From contig NZ_CDBH01000061.1 in assembly GCF_000820305.1 (NCBI RefSeq), forward strand, positions 192,797 through 256,796: a DNA stretch of 64,000 nt. The letters run 5' to 3'. Under the pieces are notes generated by a model. It was not told the origin of the DNA. It searched no databases and worked only from the letters and a program-made list of their open reading frames with translations. The position numbers and the translations under genes were made by a program. This document shows, piece after piece, positions 18,160-27,379 of this stretch. The DNA comes from Aeromonas dhakensis. GTDB taxonomy: Bacteria; Pseudomonadota; Gammaproteobacteria; Enterobacterales; Aeromonadaceae. The first letter of the stretch is position 1, and each line of letters opens with the position of its first letter.

Positions 18160-19059
18160 ATGAAGGCGTTGGACTACAAGCTGCTGCTGGCGCTGGATGC
18201 GGTGATGCAGGAGCAGAACTTCGAGCGCGCCGCCCAGCGCCTGCACATCACCCAGTCCGCCATCTCCCAGCGCATCAAGCAGCTGGAGCAGCAGTTTGCC
18301 GAGCCGCTGATCATTCGCGGCCAGCCGCTGCAGGCCACCGCGCTCGGGCAGAAGCTGCTGGCCCACTACCGCCAGGTACGCCAGCTGGAACTGGAGCTGG
18401 CCGGCGAGCTCTCTCCCGCCGAACCCCAGGCGCCGATCCGGGTCAGCATTGCCGTCAATGCCGACAGCCTGGCCACCTGGTTTCTGCCCGCCCTGGCGCC
18501 GCTGCTGGAACAGCACCCCATCGAGCTCAACCTGCTGGTAGATGACGAGAGCCGCACCCTGGATCGGGTGCGCGAGGGGCAGGCGTTCGGCGCCGTCAGC
18601 CTGCACGGCCAGCCGCTGGCGGGCTGCTGCGTCGACGAGCTCGGCGAGATGCGTTACCTGCTCACCGCCAACCCCGCCTTCGTCGAGCGCCACTTCCCGC
18701 AGGGGTTGACCCTGGCGGCGCTGGCCAAGGCGCCGGCGGTGGCCTTCGATCAGCGCGACGACATGCATGTCAGCTACATGGCCCGCCACTTCGGGCTGGA
18801 GCCCGGCGGCTACCCCTGCCACACGGTGCGCTCGTCGGAGGCCTTCGTCGCCATGGCCGAGCAGGGGCTGGCCTGCTGCCTCATCCCGGAACTGCAGATC
18901 CGTCGCCAGCTGGCGGAGGGGTCATTGCTCGATCTCAACCCGGAACAGCACCTGATAGAGCGACTCTACTGGCACCGCTGGGTGCTGGAGCGCGGGCTGC
19001 ACAAACAGATATCCCAGCGTCTGATCGAGCAGGGTCGCCGGGCGCTGCAACGCCCCTGA
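18160..19059 (+). CDS. argP: LysR-type regulator ArgP
   Basis: 299-residue LysR-type regulator. In E. coli, ArgP activates argO in response to arginine and is antagonised by lysine. The start at 18160 gives MKALDYKLLLALDAVMQEQ, which aligns with the ArgP N-terminus, and AAGGA (18149-18153) is well spaced for it. An in-frame ATG six bases upstream sits too close to that site. The N-terminal winged helix (residues 3-60) contains FERAAQRLHITQSAISQRIKQLE. The LysR substrate domain follows. Its presumed target argO is at 15.6-16.2 kb, beyond ahyRI. Confidence 0.9.
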   Translation: MKALDYKLLLALDAVMQEQNFERAAQRLHITQSAISQRIKQLEQQFAEPLIIRGQPLQATALGQKLLAHYRQVRQLELELAGELSPAEPQAPIRVSIAVNADSLATWFLPALAPLLEQHPIELNLLVDDESRTLDRVREGQAFGAVSLHGQPLAGCCVDELGEMRYLLTANPAFVERHFPQGLTLAALAKAPAVAFDQRDDMHVSYMARHFGLEPGGYPCHTVRSSEAFVAMAEQGLACCLIPELQIRRQLAEGSLLDLNPEQHLIERLYWHRWVLERGLHKQISQRLIEQGRRALQRP

Positions 19060-19073
19060 CAGGGCCATTCACC

Positions 19074-19102
19074 TTGGCTTTGGAGGGGTAAAAACGTATA
19101 GT
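19074..19102 (+). promoter_or_regulatory. Sigma-70-type promoter of rnb
   Basis: TTGGCT (19074-19079), a 17-bp spacer and TATAGT (19097-19102). It lies about 44 bp before the RNase II start. Confidence 0.65.
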
Positions 19103-19145
19103 GCTGGGCGATTAACCACCAGGTCTCCACTCAGGTTCCCCATTT

Positions 19146-21167
19146 ATGTTCCAAGACAATCCGCTGCTGGCCCAGCTCAAGCAACAAATCCGCGAAAACA
19201 TCCCCAAGAAAGAGGGTGTGATCCGCGCCTCCGATCGGGGCTTCGGCTTCCTGGAGGTCGATGAGAAGACCAGCTATTTCGTGCCGCCTCCCTACATGAA
19301 AAAGGTGATGCACGGTGACCGGGTGACCGCCCTGATCCGCACCGAGAAAGAGAAGGAAGTGGCCGAGCCGGATGAGCTGCTGGAGCAGTCCGTCACCCGC
19401 TTCGTGGCCCGCGTCAAGATGTTCCGCGACCGCCTCAACGTGGTGGCCGATCATCCGCTGATCAAGGATGCCATCAAGGCCCGCGTCAAGAAGGGGCTGG
19501 ACGAGAAAGAGTTCAAGGAAGGGGACTGGGTGGTCGCCACCCTCAAGCGTCACGCCCTGGTGGACGGCAACTTCTCCGCCGAGATCACCCAGAAGATCGC
19601 CGCCCAGGAAGATCACAACGTGCCCTGGTGGGTGGTGCTGGCGCGCCACAACCTGGCCCAGGTCGAGCCGGCGGATCTGCCGGAGTGGAAGGTGATCGAA
19701 GAGGAAGAGCTGCCCCGCACCGATCTGACCGCGACCCCCTTCTTCACCATCGACGGCGCCAAGACCAAGGACATGGACGATGCCCTGGCCATCCGCAAGC
19801 TGGACAACGGCTGGGAGCTGCTGGTCGCCATCGCCGACCCGACCGCCTATGTGGCCGAAGGGAGCGAGCTGGACAAGGAGGCCGCCCAGCGCGCCTTCAC
19901 CGTCTACATGCCGGGCCGCAACGTGCCGATGATCCCGCGCACCCTCTCCGACGAGCTCTGCTCCCTGAAAGAGGGCGAGGAGCGCAACACCCTGTGCGCC
20001 CGCCTGCTGATCGCCGAGGATGGCCTGCTGCTGGAGGAGACCGAGTTCTTCGCCGCCCGCATCTGCTCCCACGCCCGCCTCAACTATGACGACGTCTCCG
20101 ACTGGGCCGAACACGGCAAAGCGCTGGATATCGACGCAGGCGTGCTGGCCCAGCTGCCGTTGATGAAGGCGATGACCGAGGCGCGCATCAAGTGGCGCAC
20201 CGAGCACGCCCTGGTGTTCCCGGACCGCCCCGACTACGACTTCGAGCTGGGAGAGAACGGCGCTGTGCTGGCCATCCACGTCGAGCCACGCCGCATCGCC
20301 AACCGCATGGTGGAAGAGTCGATGATCGCCGCCAACATCTGCGCCGGTCGTGTGCTGGGCAAGAGCGTCGGCTACGGCATCTTCAACGTCCACACCGGCT
20401 TTGACGAGGAGTCCCTCGACGGCGCCATCGATCTGCTGAAAAGCGCCGAGGCCCCGTTCGAGAAGGAAGAGATCGCCAGCCTGTCCGGCTTCTGCGCCCT
20501 GCGCCGCTGGATCGACAGCCTGGACACCCGCTGGCTGGACGGCAAGATCCGCCGCTTCCAGAGCTATGCCCTGATGTCCGCCGAACCGGGTGCCCACTAC
20601 GGCCTGGGGCTGGATGCCTACGCCACCTGGACCTCACCGATCCGCAAGTACGGCGACATGGTCAACCATCGCCTGCTCAAGGCCGTCATCGCCGGCAAGA
20701 CCCCGGGTGAGCGCCCGAGCCTGGAGCTGACCGAGCACCTGACCGCCTGCCGTCGCCTGCACCGCATGGTGGAGCGCGACATCGGCGACTGGCTCTATGT
20801 GCGCTACCTGAAGGCCGATGCGGGCACCGACAAGGTGTTCAACGCCGAGATCATCGACGTGATGCGTGCCGGCCTCAAGCTGCGCCTGCAGGAGAACGGT
20901 GCCGTGGTGTTCATGCCCGCCCGCCACATCCTCGACAACAAGGAGCGGCTGGAGTGCAACTGGGACAACGGCCGCGTCTATCTGGACAAGACCGAGGTGG
21001 TCTACGAGCTCGGCCAGATCATCGAGGTCAAGCTGACCGAAGCGGTGGAAGAGACCCGCTCCCTCATCGCCAAGCCGGCGGTGGAGCTGGTGCCGGGCCC
21101 GGCGCCGGTCGCCCCGGTGAGCGAAGCCGAAGCCGCACCGGCGGCGGAAGCTCCCAAGGCCGAATAA
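19146..21167 (+). CDS. rnb: Exoribonuclease II
   Basis: Processive 3'-5' hydrolase of single-stranded RNA involved in mRNA decay. The 673-residue protein has N-terminal cold-shock domains (about 20-185), the RNB catalytic domain with the acidic metal cluster TKDMDDAL near residues 205-212, and a C-terminal S1 domain (about 560-650). The arginine-rich YATWTSPIRKYGDMVNHRLL segment is typical of RNB enzymes. It is about 30 residues longer than E. coli RNase II because of an Ala/Pro/Glu-rich tail. A terminator follows at 21190-21215. Confidence 0.95.
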   Translation: MFQDNPLLAQLKQQIRENIPKKEGVIRASDRGFGFLEVDEKTSYFVPPPYMKKVMHGDRVTALIRTEKEKEVAEPDELLEQSVTRFVARVKMFRDRLNVVADHPLIKDAIKARVKKGLDEKEFKEGDWVVATLKRHALVDGNFSAEITQKIAAQEDHNVPWWVVLARHNLAQVEPADLPEWKVIEEEELPRTDLTATPFFTIDGAKTKDMDDALAIRKLDNGWELLVAIADPTAYVAEGSELDKEAAQRAFTVYMPGRNVPMIPRTLSDELCSLKEGEERNTLCARLLIAEDGLLLEETEFFAARICSHARLNYDDVSDWAEHGKALDIDAGVLAQLPLMKAMTEARIKWRTEHALVFPDRPDYDFELGENGAVLAIHVEPRRIANRMVEESMIAANICAGRVLGKSVGYGIFNVHTGFDEESLDGAIDLLKSAEAPFEKEEIASLSGFCALRRWIDSLDTRWLDGKIRRFQSYALMSAEPGAHYGLGLDAYATWTSPIRKYGDMVNHRLLKAVIAGKTPGERPSLELTEHLTACRRLHRMVERDIGDWLYVRYLKADAGTDKVFNAEIIDVMRAGLKLRLQENGAVVFMPARHILDNKERLECNWDNGRVYLDKTEVVYELGQIIEVKLTEAVEETRSLIAKPAVELVPGPAPVAPVSEAEAAPAAEAPKAE

Positions 21168-21189
21168 GCCAGATCTTCCCTCCTTGCAA

Positions 21190-21215
21190 AAGCCCGCACC
21201 CTGCGGGCTTTTTTA
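21190..21215 (+). terminator. Terminator of rnb
   Basis: AAGCCCGCA pairs with TGCGGGCTT around a short CCC loop, followed by six T residues. Confidence 0.93.
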
Positions 21216-21306
21216 TTGGGTCATGCCGCCCGCCGAGTCAGCAGATCACTTTTTGTACGCCCCGAGCTTGCCAGTGGCTCGTCACGGGCATAGAGTGAAT
21301 CCACAA

Positions 21307-21326
21307 ATGAACGAACGTTCGCTCAT
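21307..21326. promoter_or_regulatory. Palindromic operator upstream of the TetR gene
   Basis: ATGAACGAACGTTCGCTCAT is a 20-bp near-perfect palindrome (one mismatched arm pair), 29 bp before the TetR-type start. Such GAACGAACGTTC cores are common TetR/AcrR-family operators, so autoregulation of the TetR/DUF418 pair is likely. Confidence 0.78.
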
Positions 21327-21354
21327 AAAGAGTTTTCAGGCAAGAGGCATCCCT

Positions 21355-21948
21355 ATGACCACCAACAACCTGCGGCTGGAGCAGCGGCGCGAGCAGATCA
21401 TCCAGGCGGCGCTCGGCTGCTTTATCGAGCGGGGCTTCCACCAGACCGGCATGCGCGACATCGCCGCCGCCGCCGGGGTGAGCCTCGGCAACCTCTACAA
21501 CCACTTCGCCCGCAAGGAAGAGCTGATCGCCCACATCGCCTCGCTGGAGGCGGCCGAGCTGCAACCCCTGCTGGATGAGCTGGTCCAGGGGCCGGCCCGG
21601 GCGGCGCTGGCCCGCTTCGCCGCCGGCTACCTCGCCTGGTCGCTGGCCCCGGAAAACCTGCTGCTCGGCACCGAGATCCTGGCCGAGCTGGCCCGCCACC
21701 CCGAGATGGCAGCCACCTTCGCCAGTAACCAGCGCCAGCTGTGCGATGCCCTGGCGGCGACGGTGCACCGTGGCCAGCAGGCGGGAGAGCTGGCCGCCCA
21801 CCTGCAGCCGGATCTCACGGCCCAGCTGCTGCTGGACGCGTTGGAAGGTCAGGCGGTGCGCCACGCCCTGGCCCTGCATCCAGAGCAGGCGCCGGTGGAG
21901 CAAAGGTTGCCGTCCCTGCTGGAGCAGCTGTTAGGCCCGGCCTGCTGA
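21355..21948 (+). CDS. TetR/AcrR-family transcriptional regulator
   Basis: 197-residue repressor starting at ATG 21355 (MTTNNLRLEQRREQ). A longer in-frame start upstream would include the operator and was rejected. The N-terminal helix-turn-helix (about 10-56) reads IIQAALGCFIERGFHQTGMR followed by DIAAAAGVSLGNLYNHFARKEEL, the typical TetR pattern. The C-terminal ligand-binding region is Leu/Ala-rich and not specific to any known inducer. It is 21 bp upstream of the DUF418 membrane gene, which it probably controls along with itself. Confidence 0.9.
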   Translation: MTTNNLRLEQRREQIIQAALGCFIERGFHQTGMRDIAAAAGVSLGNLYNHFARKEELIAHIASLEAAELQPLLDELVQGPARAALARFAAGYLAWSLAPENLLLGTEILAELARHPEMAATFASNQRQLCDALAATVHRGQQAGELAAHLQPDLTAQLLLDALEGQAVRHALALHPEQAPVEQRLPSLLEQLLGPAC

Positions 21949-21969
21949 TCACCCCAAGGAGTCACCACC

Positions 21970-23016
21970 ATGACGACCCCGCACAATCGACTGGAAGGAC
22001 TGGATCTGGCCCGCGCCATGGCCCTGCTCGGCATGGTGCTGGTGAATTTTCGCATCGCCATGGGGGTGTTGGCGGGCGGGCCGGCCTGGCTCAAGCCCCT
22101 GCTGGATGTGCTGGAGGGGCGCTCCGCCGCCAGCTTCGTGGTGCTGGCCGGCATCGGGCTCGGACTGTCGACCCGCAAGCTGGCGTGGTCGGCGGCCATA
22201 ACCCACACCGCCAGGCGGGCCCTGTTTCTGCTGATCGTGGGGCTGCTCAACTACCTGGTGTTTCCGGCCGACATCATCCACTACTACGCCGTCTACTTTC
22301 TGCTGGGGGCCTGCTGTCTCCGGCTTCCCTCCCCCTGGCTGCTGGCCCTGATCCCGCTGCTGGCGGCAAGCTTCGTCGGCCTGCTGTTCCTGCTCGATTA
22401 CGATCGGGGCTGGCAGTGGCACAGCTTCAGCTATCCCGAGTTCTGGACCCTGGCCGGTTTCGTCCGCAATCTGCTGTTCAACGGCTGGCACCCGGTGGTG
22501 CCCTGGCTGGGCTTTCTGCTCTACGGCCTCTGGCTGAGCCGCCAATCTCTGGCCAATCCGCTCACCCAGCGCTGGCTGTTGGCCGGCGGGGTGAGTGCCA
22601 TGGCGCTGGCCAGGGGGCTGTCGCTCTGGTTGCCGACCCTCTTGCCGAACCCAGAGCTGGCGCCGTTGCTGGCGACCCAGCCCATTCCCCCGGCGCCGCT
22701 CTACCTGCTGTTCGGCATGGGCGCGGCCAGTACCCTGATCGCCCTCTGTCTCTGGCTGGGACGCGCCCTGCCCGAGGCCCGCTGGTGGCGAGTGTGGCTG
22801 CCGGTCGGCCGGCAGACCCTGACCCTCTATCTGGCTCACATCATGCTCGGCATGGGGATGCTGGAGGCCATCGGCTGGCTGCAGGGGCAGGATCTGCCCG
22901 AGGTGGTGCTGGCCGCCGGCCTCTTCACCCTGGCGGCGCTGCTGTTTGCCAATCTCTGGAGTCAGCGCTTCGAGAGAGGCCCGCTGGAGTGGCTGATGCG
23001 TCGGCTCTGCGGCTGA
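21970..23016 (+). CDS. DUF418-family multispanning membrane protein
   Basis: 348-residue inner-membrane protein with roughly eight to ten hydrophobic segments. The N-terminus, RLEGLDLARAMALLGMVLVNF, and the C-terminal region LPVGRQTLTLYLAHIMLGMGML match the DUF418/DUF1624 acyltransferase-like membrane families (YeiB-type). The precise substrate is unknown. It follows the TetR gene with an AAGGAG ribosome-binding site, in what looks like a two-gene operon. Full length. Confidence 0.82.
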   Translation: MTTPHNRLEGLDLARAMALLGMVLVNFRIAMGVLAGGPAWLKPLLDVLEGRSAASFVVLAGIGLGLSTRKLAWSAAITHTARRALFLLIVGLLNYLVFPADIIHYYAVYFLLGACCLRLPSPWLLALIPLLAASFVGLLFLLDYDRGWQWHSFSYPEFWTLAGFVRNLLFNGWHPVVPWLGFLLYGLWLSRQSLANPLTQRWLLAGGVSAMALARGLSLWLPTLLPNPELAPLLATQPIPPAPLYLLFGMGAASTLIALCLWLGRALPEARWWRVWLPVGRQTLTLYLAHIMLGMGMLEAIGWLQGQDLPEVVLAAGLFTLAALLFANLWSQRFERGPLEWLMRRLCG

Positions 23017-23470
23017 AGGAGATCATGAAAAACTGAAAGTGGGTTACAAAATAATTGACTCATTGGTTATTTGAATGTGGATTCAAGAAATCCATCGTCA
23101 ACACCCTCAGTTTTCAGGTCGGACGGATCGCCCCATTTGAATACAAATAATGAAAATGAGAAGCAGATCACATTGACAGCAGGTTTGCGCAAACAGCAAA
23201 GAGTGACTGGAATCACATAAAAACGATACTCGCGGCAGCAAAGATCGAAATGTAGCCGAAATACAGAGAATGAATGTGATCAACGTCACTATGAAGGGAG
23301 GGGGGAGGTCGAGGTATTTGAGATCTGCGTCACAAGACACCCCGTTTTCAGCCTAATTTGATCACAAGCTGGTAGATTGAAGTTGCTTAGACGACAGGGA
23401 TGGCGGTTCGGCAAAACCGGCCAGCCCGACTACCACTTTTAATCAAACAGGCTTAAAACGGGGTCCCGAC
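23017..23470 (+). promoter_or_regulatory. Long mtl control region with four CRP-type sites
   Basis: This 454-bp gap is lower in G+C than its flanks and holds no gene. CRP-like dyads (consensus TGTGA-N6-TCACA) lie at 23157-23172 (TGAGA/TCACA), 23202-23217 (AGTGA/TCACA), 23275-23290 (TGTGA/TCACT) and 23319-23334 (TGAGA/TCACA). Each matches at least nine of the ten arm bases. A leader of about 100 bp with a short CCGG-containing hairpin follows before mtlA. Multiple CRP sites also precede E. coli mtlA. Confidence 0.75.
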
Positions 23471-25393
23471 ATGTTATCACCGGATACCAAAGTCAAGATA
23501 CAGAATTTTGGACGCTTCCTGTCCAATATGGTCATGCCCAACATAGGCGCCTTCATCGCCTGGGGCTTTATTACCGCCCTCTTCATCCCCACCGGCTGGC
23601 TGCCGAGCGAAACCTTGGCCAAGCTGGTCGGCCCCATGATCACCTACCTGCTGCCACTGCTGATTGGCTATACCGGCGGCAAGCTGATGGGCGGTGAGCG
23701 CGGCGGCGTGGTCGGTGCCATCACCACCATGGGCGTCATCGTGGGGACCGACATTCCCATGTTCATGGGCGCCATGATGGTCGGCCCGCTCGGTGGCTGG
23801 GCCATCAAGCGGTTTGACAAGGCGATGGAAGGTCGCGTCAAGAGCGGCTTCGAGATGCTAGTCAACAACTTCTCCGCCGGCCTCATCGGCATGCTGCTGG
23901 CAATCCTCGCCTTCTTCGTGATCGGCCCCTTCGTCAAGGTGCTCTCCGGCGTACTGGCCGGTGGCGTCGGCTTCCTGGTGGACAACAACCTGCTGCCGCT
24001 CACCTCCATCTTCGTCGAACCGGCCAAGATCCTGTTCCTCAACAATGCCATCAACCACGGCATCTTCTCGCCGCTGGGGATCCAGCAGGCCACCGAGCAC
24101 GGCCGCTCCATCTTCTTCCTGATCGAAGCGAACCCGGGCCCGGGCATGGGCGTGCTGCTGGCCTACATGGTGTTCGGTCGCGGCGCCGCCAAGCAGTCCG
24201 CTGCTGGTGCCTCCATCATTCACTTCTTCGGCGGCATCCACGAGATCTACTTCCCGTACGTGCTGATGAACCCGCGCCTCATCCTAGCGGTGATCGCCGG
24301 CGGCATGACCGGGGTGTTCACCCTGACCCTGTTCAACGCAGGTCTGGTCTCACCCGCCTCGCCGGGTTCCATCTTCGCCGTGCTGTTGATGACACCGAAA
24401 GCCTCCCTGATCGGGGTCGCCCTCTCCATCATCAGCGCCACCCTGGTCTCCTTCCTGGTCGCCGCCGTGTTCGTGCGTGCCCAGCAGCCGGAAGCCGACG
24501 AGGCCGATGCATTGGGTGAAGCCACCCGCAAGATGAAAGCCATGAAGGGTGCCAAGCCCGAGACCGCCGCAGCCAAGAAGCCGGGCGGTGAACTGATGGC
24601 GGTGCGCAACATCGTCGTCGCCTGCGATGCGGGCATGGGATCCAGCGCCATGGGCGCCGGCCTGCTGCGCAAGCGGGTGCAGGCCGCCGGCCTCGACATC
24701 AGCGTCACCAACCGTGCCATCGATCAGCTTGACGATCAGGTGGACTGGGTCATCACCCACCAGGATCTGACCGAGCGGGCCCGTCGCCACGCGCCGCACG
24801 CCCACCACATCTCGCTCACCAACTTCCTCGACAACGGTCTCTATCAGGAGCTGGTACAGAGCCTGACCCAGGCCGCCAACGATGACGTCGCCAACCCGCA
24901 GCTGCTGGTGGCTGCCAACGACGACAGCTACGAGCCGCAAGCGGCCGAAGTGTTCACCCTGAGCCGGCATGACGTGCACCTGGGGCTCAAGGCCGACAAC
25001 AAGGAGGCCGCCATCCGGGCTGCCGGCAAGCTGCTGGCGGAACGGGGCTACGTGGCGCCCGACTACGTCAACGCCATGCTGGAGCGCGAACAGCTGGTCT
25101 CCACCTACCTTGGTGAATCCATCGCCGTGCCCCATGGCACCATCGCCGCCAAGGAGTTTGTGAAGCGCACCGGCATCGTCATCTGCCAATACCCGGCCGG
25201 GGTCGCCTTCGGCGAGGCGGCCGATGAAGTGGCGCGGCTGGTGATCGGCATCGCCGCCCGCAACGACGAACACATGCAGGTGATAACCCGCCTGACCAAT
25301 GCACTGGACGAACCCGGTCTCATCGACCGGCTGGCCAGCACCCAGGATCCCCAGGAGTTCCTGGATCTGCTGGGTGCCGAACAGGCGGCCTGA
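23471..25393 (+). CDS. mtlA: PTS mannitol transporter, fused EIICBA
   Basis: Imports mannitol and phosphorylates it to mannitol-1-phosphate. The 640-residue protein has a full domain order: EIIC membrane domain (about 1-335, with [15 protein letters not shown] near 254-268), EIIB (about 378-470, phosphorylated Cys385 in [10 protein letters not shown]) and EIIA (about 495-640, His555 in [11 protein letters not shown]). Both phosphorylation residues align with E. coli Cys384 and His554. The B-A linker is Ala/Asn/Asp-rich. It is the first gene of mtlA-mtlD-mtlR and lies downstream of a CRP site array. Confidence 0.98.
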   Translation: MLSPDTKVKIQNFGRFLSNMVMPNIGAFIAWGFITALFIPTGWLPSETLAKLVGPMITYLLPLLIGYTGGKLMGGERGGVVGAITTMGVIVGTDIPMFMGAMMVGPLGGWAIKRFDKAMEGRVKSGFEMLVNNFSAGLIGMLLAILAFFVIGPFVKVLSGVLAGGVGFLVDNNLLPLTSIFVEPAKILFLNNAINHGIFSPLGIQQATEHGRSIFFLIEANPGPGMGVLLAYMVFGRGAAKQSAAGASIIHFFGGIHEIYFPYVLMNPRLILAVIAGGMTGVFTLTLFNAGLVSPASPGSIFAVLLMTPKASLIGVALSIISATLVSFLVAAVFVRAQQPEADEADALGEATRKMKAMKGAKPETAAAKKPGGELMAVRNIVVACDAGMGSSAMGAGLLRKRVQAAGLDISVTNRAIDQLDDQVDWVITHQDLTERARRHAPHAHHISLTNFLDNGLYQELVQSLTQAANDDVANPQLLVAANDDSYEPQAAEVFTLSRHDVHLGLKADNKEAAIRAAGKLLAERGYVAPDYVNAMLEREQLVSTYLGESIAVPHGTIAAKEFVKRTGIVICQYPAGVAFGEAADEVARLVIGIAARNDEHMQVITRLTNALDEPGLIDRLASTQDPQEFLDLLGAEQAA

Positions 25394-25430
25394 TCGTCCT
25401 TCATCGTCTTTGGTTCAAGAGGTTAATATC

Positions 25431-26576
25431 ATGAAAACATTGCATTTTGGTGCCGGTAATATCGGTCGCGGCTTCATCGGAAAACTGCTGGCTGACGCCA
25501 GCCACCAGGTCACCTTCGCCGACGTCAACGAGACCCTGATCGACCAGCTCAACCACCGCCAAGAGTACAAGGTGCACGTGGTGGGAGCGGATCAGAAGCT
25601 GGACGTGGTGCGCAACGTGGCGGCGGTGAGCTCCGCCGGCCACGAGGTGATCGCCCGCATCATCACCGCCGATCTGGTCACCACCGCGGTCGGCCCCAAC
25701 ATTCTGGACAAGATTGCCAGCACCCTGGCCCAGGGGCTGCAGGCCCGCTTCGATGCCGGCAACCTGACGCCGCTCAACGTCATCGCCTGCGAGAACATGG
25801 TGCGCGGCACCAGCCACCTCAAGCAGGAGGTACTCAAGTACCTGCCGGTCGCGTATCATGCCACCCTCGACGCCTGCATCGGCTTCGTCGACTCGGCGGT
25901 GGACCGCATCGTCCCGCCGGCTGCGGCCAACGATGATCCGCTGGAAGTGACGGTGGAGAGCTTCAGCGAGTGGATCGTCGACCAGACCCAGTTCAAGGGC
26001 AAGCTGCCCCAGGTGGCGGGCATGGAGCCCACCGACAACCTGATGGCCTTCGTCGAGCGCAAGCTGTTCACCCTCAACACCGGCCACATCGTCACTGCCT
26101 ACCTCGGCAAGCTGAGGGGCTATCGCACCATTCGCGAGGCGATCGAGGATCCGCTGATCCGCAGCAAGGTACGCCGCGCCATGGAGGAGAGCGGCGCCGT
26201 GCTGGTGCAACGCTACGGTTTCGACCCGCGCCTGCACGCCGCCTACATCGAGAAGATCCTGGCCCGCTTCGCCAACCCCTATCTGGTGGACGAGATTGAC
26301 CGGGTCGGCCGTCAGCCGCTGCGCAAGCTGGCGGCGGGGGATCGGCTGGTGAAGCCGTTGCTCGGCACCCTGGAGTACGGCCTGCCCAGCGATCACCTGC
26401 AGGAGGGGATCGCCGCTGCGCTGCACTATCGCAATGCCGATGACCCGCAGGCGGTGGAGCTGCAACAGCTGCTGGCGGAGCTGGGCCCGGCCCAGGCCCT
26501 GGCGCGCATCACCGGCCTGACCGCCGACAGCGACATCGTCAGCGCCATCGTCACCCGTTATGGCAATTTGAAGTGA
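25431..26576 (+). CDS. mtlD: Mannitol-1-phosphate 5-dehydrogenase
   Basis: NAD-dependent oxidation of mannitol-1-phosphate to fructose-6-phosphate. The 381-residue product starts at ATG 25431 with [20 protein letters not shown] (Rossmann GxGxxGRG); an upstream in-frame extension overlaps mtlA and was rejected. The catalytic segment [16 protein letters not shown] and the Lys/Asn/His residues of long-chain polyol dehydrogenases are present. The gap after mtlA is 37 bp. Cytoplasmic. Confidence 0.97.
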   Translation: MKTLHFGAGNIGRGFIGKLLADASHQVTFADVNETLIDQLNHRQEYKVHVVGADQKLDVVRNVAAVSSAGHEVIARIITADLVTTAVGPNILDKIASTLAQGLQARFDAGNLTPLNVIACENMVRGTSHLKQEVLKYLPVAYHATLDACIGFVDSAVDRIVPPAAANDDPLEVTVESFSEWIVDQTQFKGKLPQVAGMEPTDNLMAFVERKLFTLNTGHIVTAYLGKLRGYRTIREAIEDPLIRSKVRRAMEESGAVLVQRYGFDPRLHAAYIEKILARFANPYLVDEIDRVGRQPLRKLAAGDRLVKPLLGTLEYGLPSDHLQEGIAAALHYRNADDPQAVELQQLLAELGPAQALARITGLTADSDIVSAIVTRYGNLK

Positions 26577-26580
26577 CCTG

Positions 26581-26631
26581 ATGAGGCGCCACCGTGCCGG
26601 CCCGCTCAGGCCGGCCACCAAAGCGCCTCAT
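26581..26631 (+). repeat. Nested inverted repeat between mtlD and mtlR
   Basis: Outer arms ATGAGGCGC (26581-26589) and GCGCCTCAT (26623-26631) enclose an inner GCCGGCC...GGCCGGC stem. There is no T-run, so it may be a REP-like mRNA-stabilising or differential-expression element and not a terminator. Confidence 0.6.
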
Positions 26632-26689
26632 ACGATAAAAACCGGGAGAGAGGCCCACTCTCTCCCAGTCAGCTGGACCCAATGCACTT

Positions 26690-27211
26690 ATGACCACACA
26701 CCAGGAAGATGAAGTACTGGAACGACTGAACGAGCAGGATGGCCCCCGCGGCTTCTTTCTCGAAGTCGTGACCATCCTGGAAGAGGCGGTCGACTCCCTG
26801 ATGCGACGCGCGTTCCGTCAGGAGGAGTATGCCGTCAAATACGCCATCGAACCTTTGCTCAACCAGAGCGGCCCCCTCGGCCAGCTGGAGGTACGCCTCA
26901 AGCTCATCTTCGCCCTCGGCCTCATCTCCCTCGAGCGCTATCAGGATCTCGAGGCTTACCTGAAGATCCGCGATTTTCTGGTGCGCGACCCCAAGGATTA
27001 CCGCTTCAGCGACAAGCCGATCCGCGATCTGCTGGCACGCCTGCACGGCGTCAACCAGGGCGGCATGATGCCGCAGGAGGCCCCCGCCAACGAGGAGGAC
27101 TGGCCCTTCTACCAGATGCAGCTGAACCGGCTCGATCAGGTGGTGCGCTCGGCGCTGGTGCTGGCGGTGGCCGACTGCGTCACCGAACTCCACAAAGAGA
27201 GCCCCATCTAA
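26690..27211 (+). CDS. mtlR: Mannitol operon repressor MtlR
   Basis: 173-residue acidic MtlR-family protein. It has the conserved block EEAVDSLMRRAFRQEEYAVKYAIEPLLNQSGPLGQL and LEVRLKLIFALGLIS (key Lys/Phe/Leu residues), typical of the family. MtlR represses the mtl operon in E. coli, though a DNA-binding motif is not obvious in the family. It is separated from mtlD by the nested hairpin at 26581-26631, which may lower its expression. Order A-D-R is the enteric one. Confidence 0.95.
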   Translation: MTTHQEDEVLERLNEQDGPRGFFLEVVTILEEAVDSLMRRAFRQEEYAVKYAIEPLLNQSGPLGQLEVRLKLIFALGLISLERYQDLEAYLKIRDFLVRDPKDYRFSDKPIRDLLARLHGVNQGGMMPQEAPANEEDWPFYQMQLNRLDQVVRSALVLAVADCVTELHKESPI

Positions 27212-27379
27212 TCCGGCTGATGGCCGCAACCTGCGGCCCCCTGCCTCGCCTTCCCAGCAACCGTGACGCCCGCTGTCGCGCGACCCGCTTCCCCCCTTGC
27301 TCCCGCCGCCGGCTGGTGTCAATCTGACCATCTTCCCCACTACACTTCCTCCAGGTCCATTGCCCCAACCGAGGTCTGC

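Noticed and set aside
23336..23368. Fifth CRP site before mtlA (TTTGATCACAAG)
   Set aside because: Only one half-site matches; the other arm reads GCCTA.
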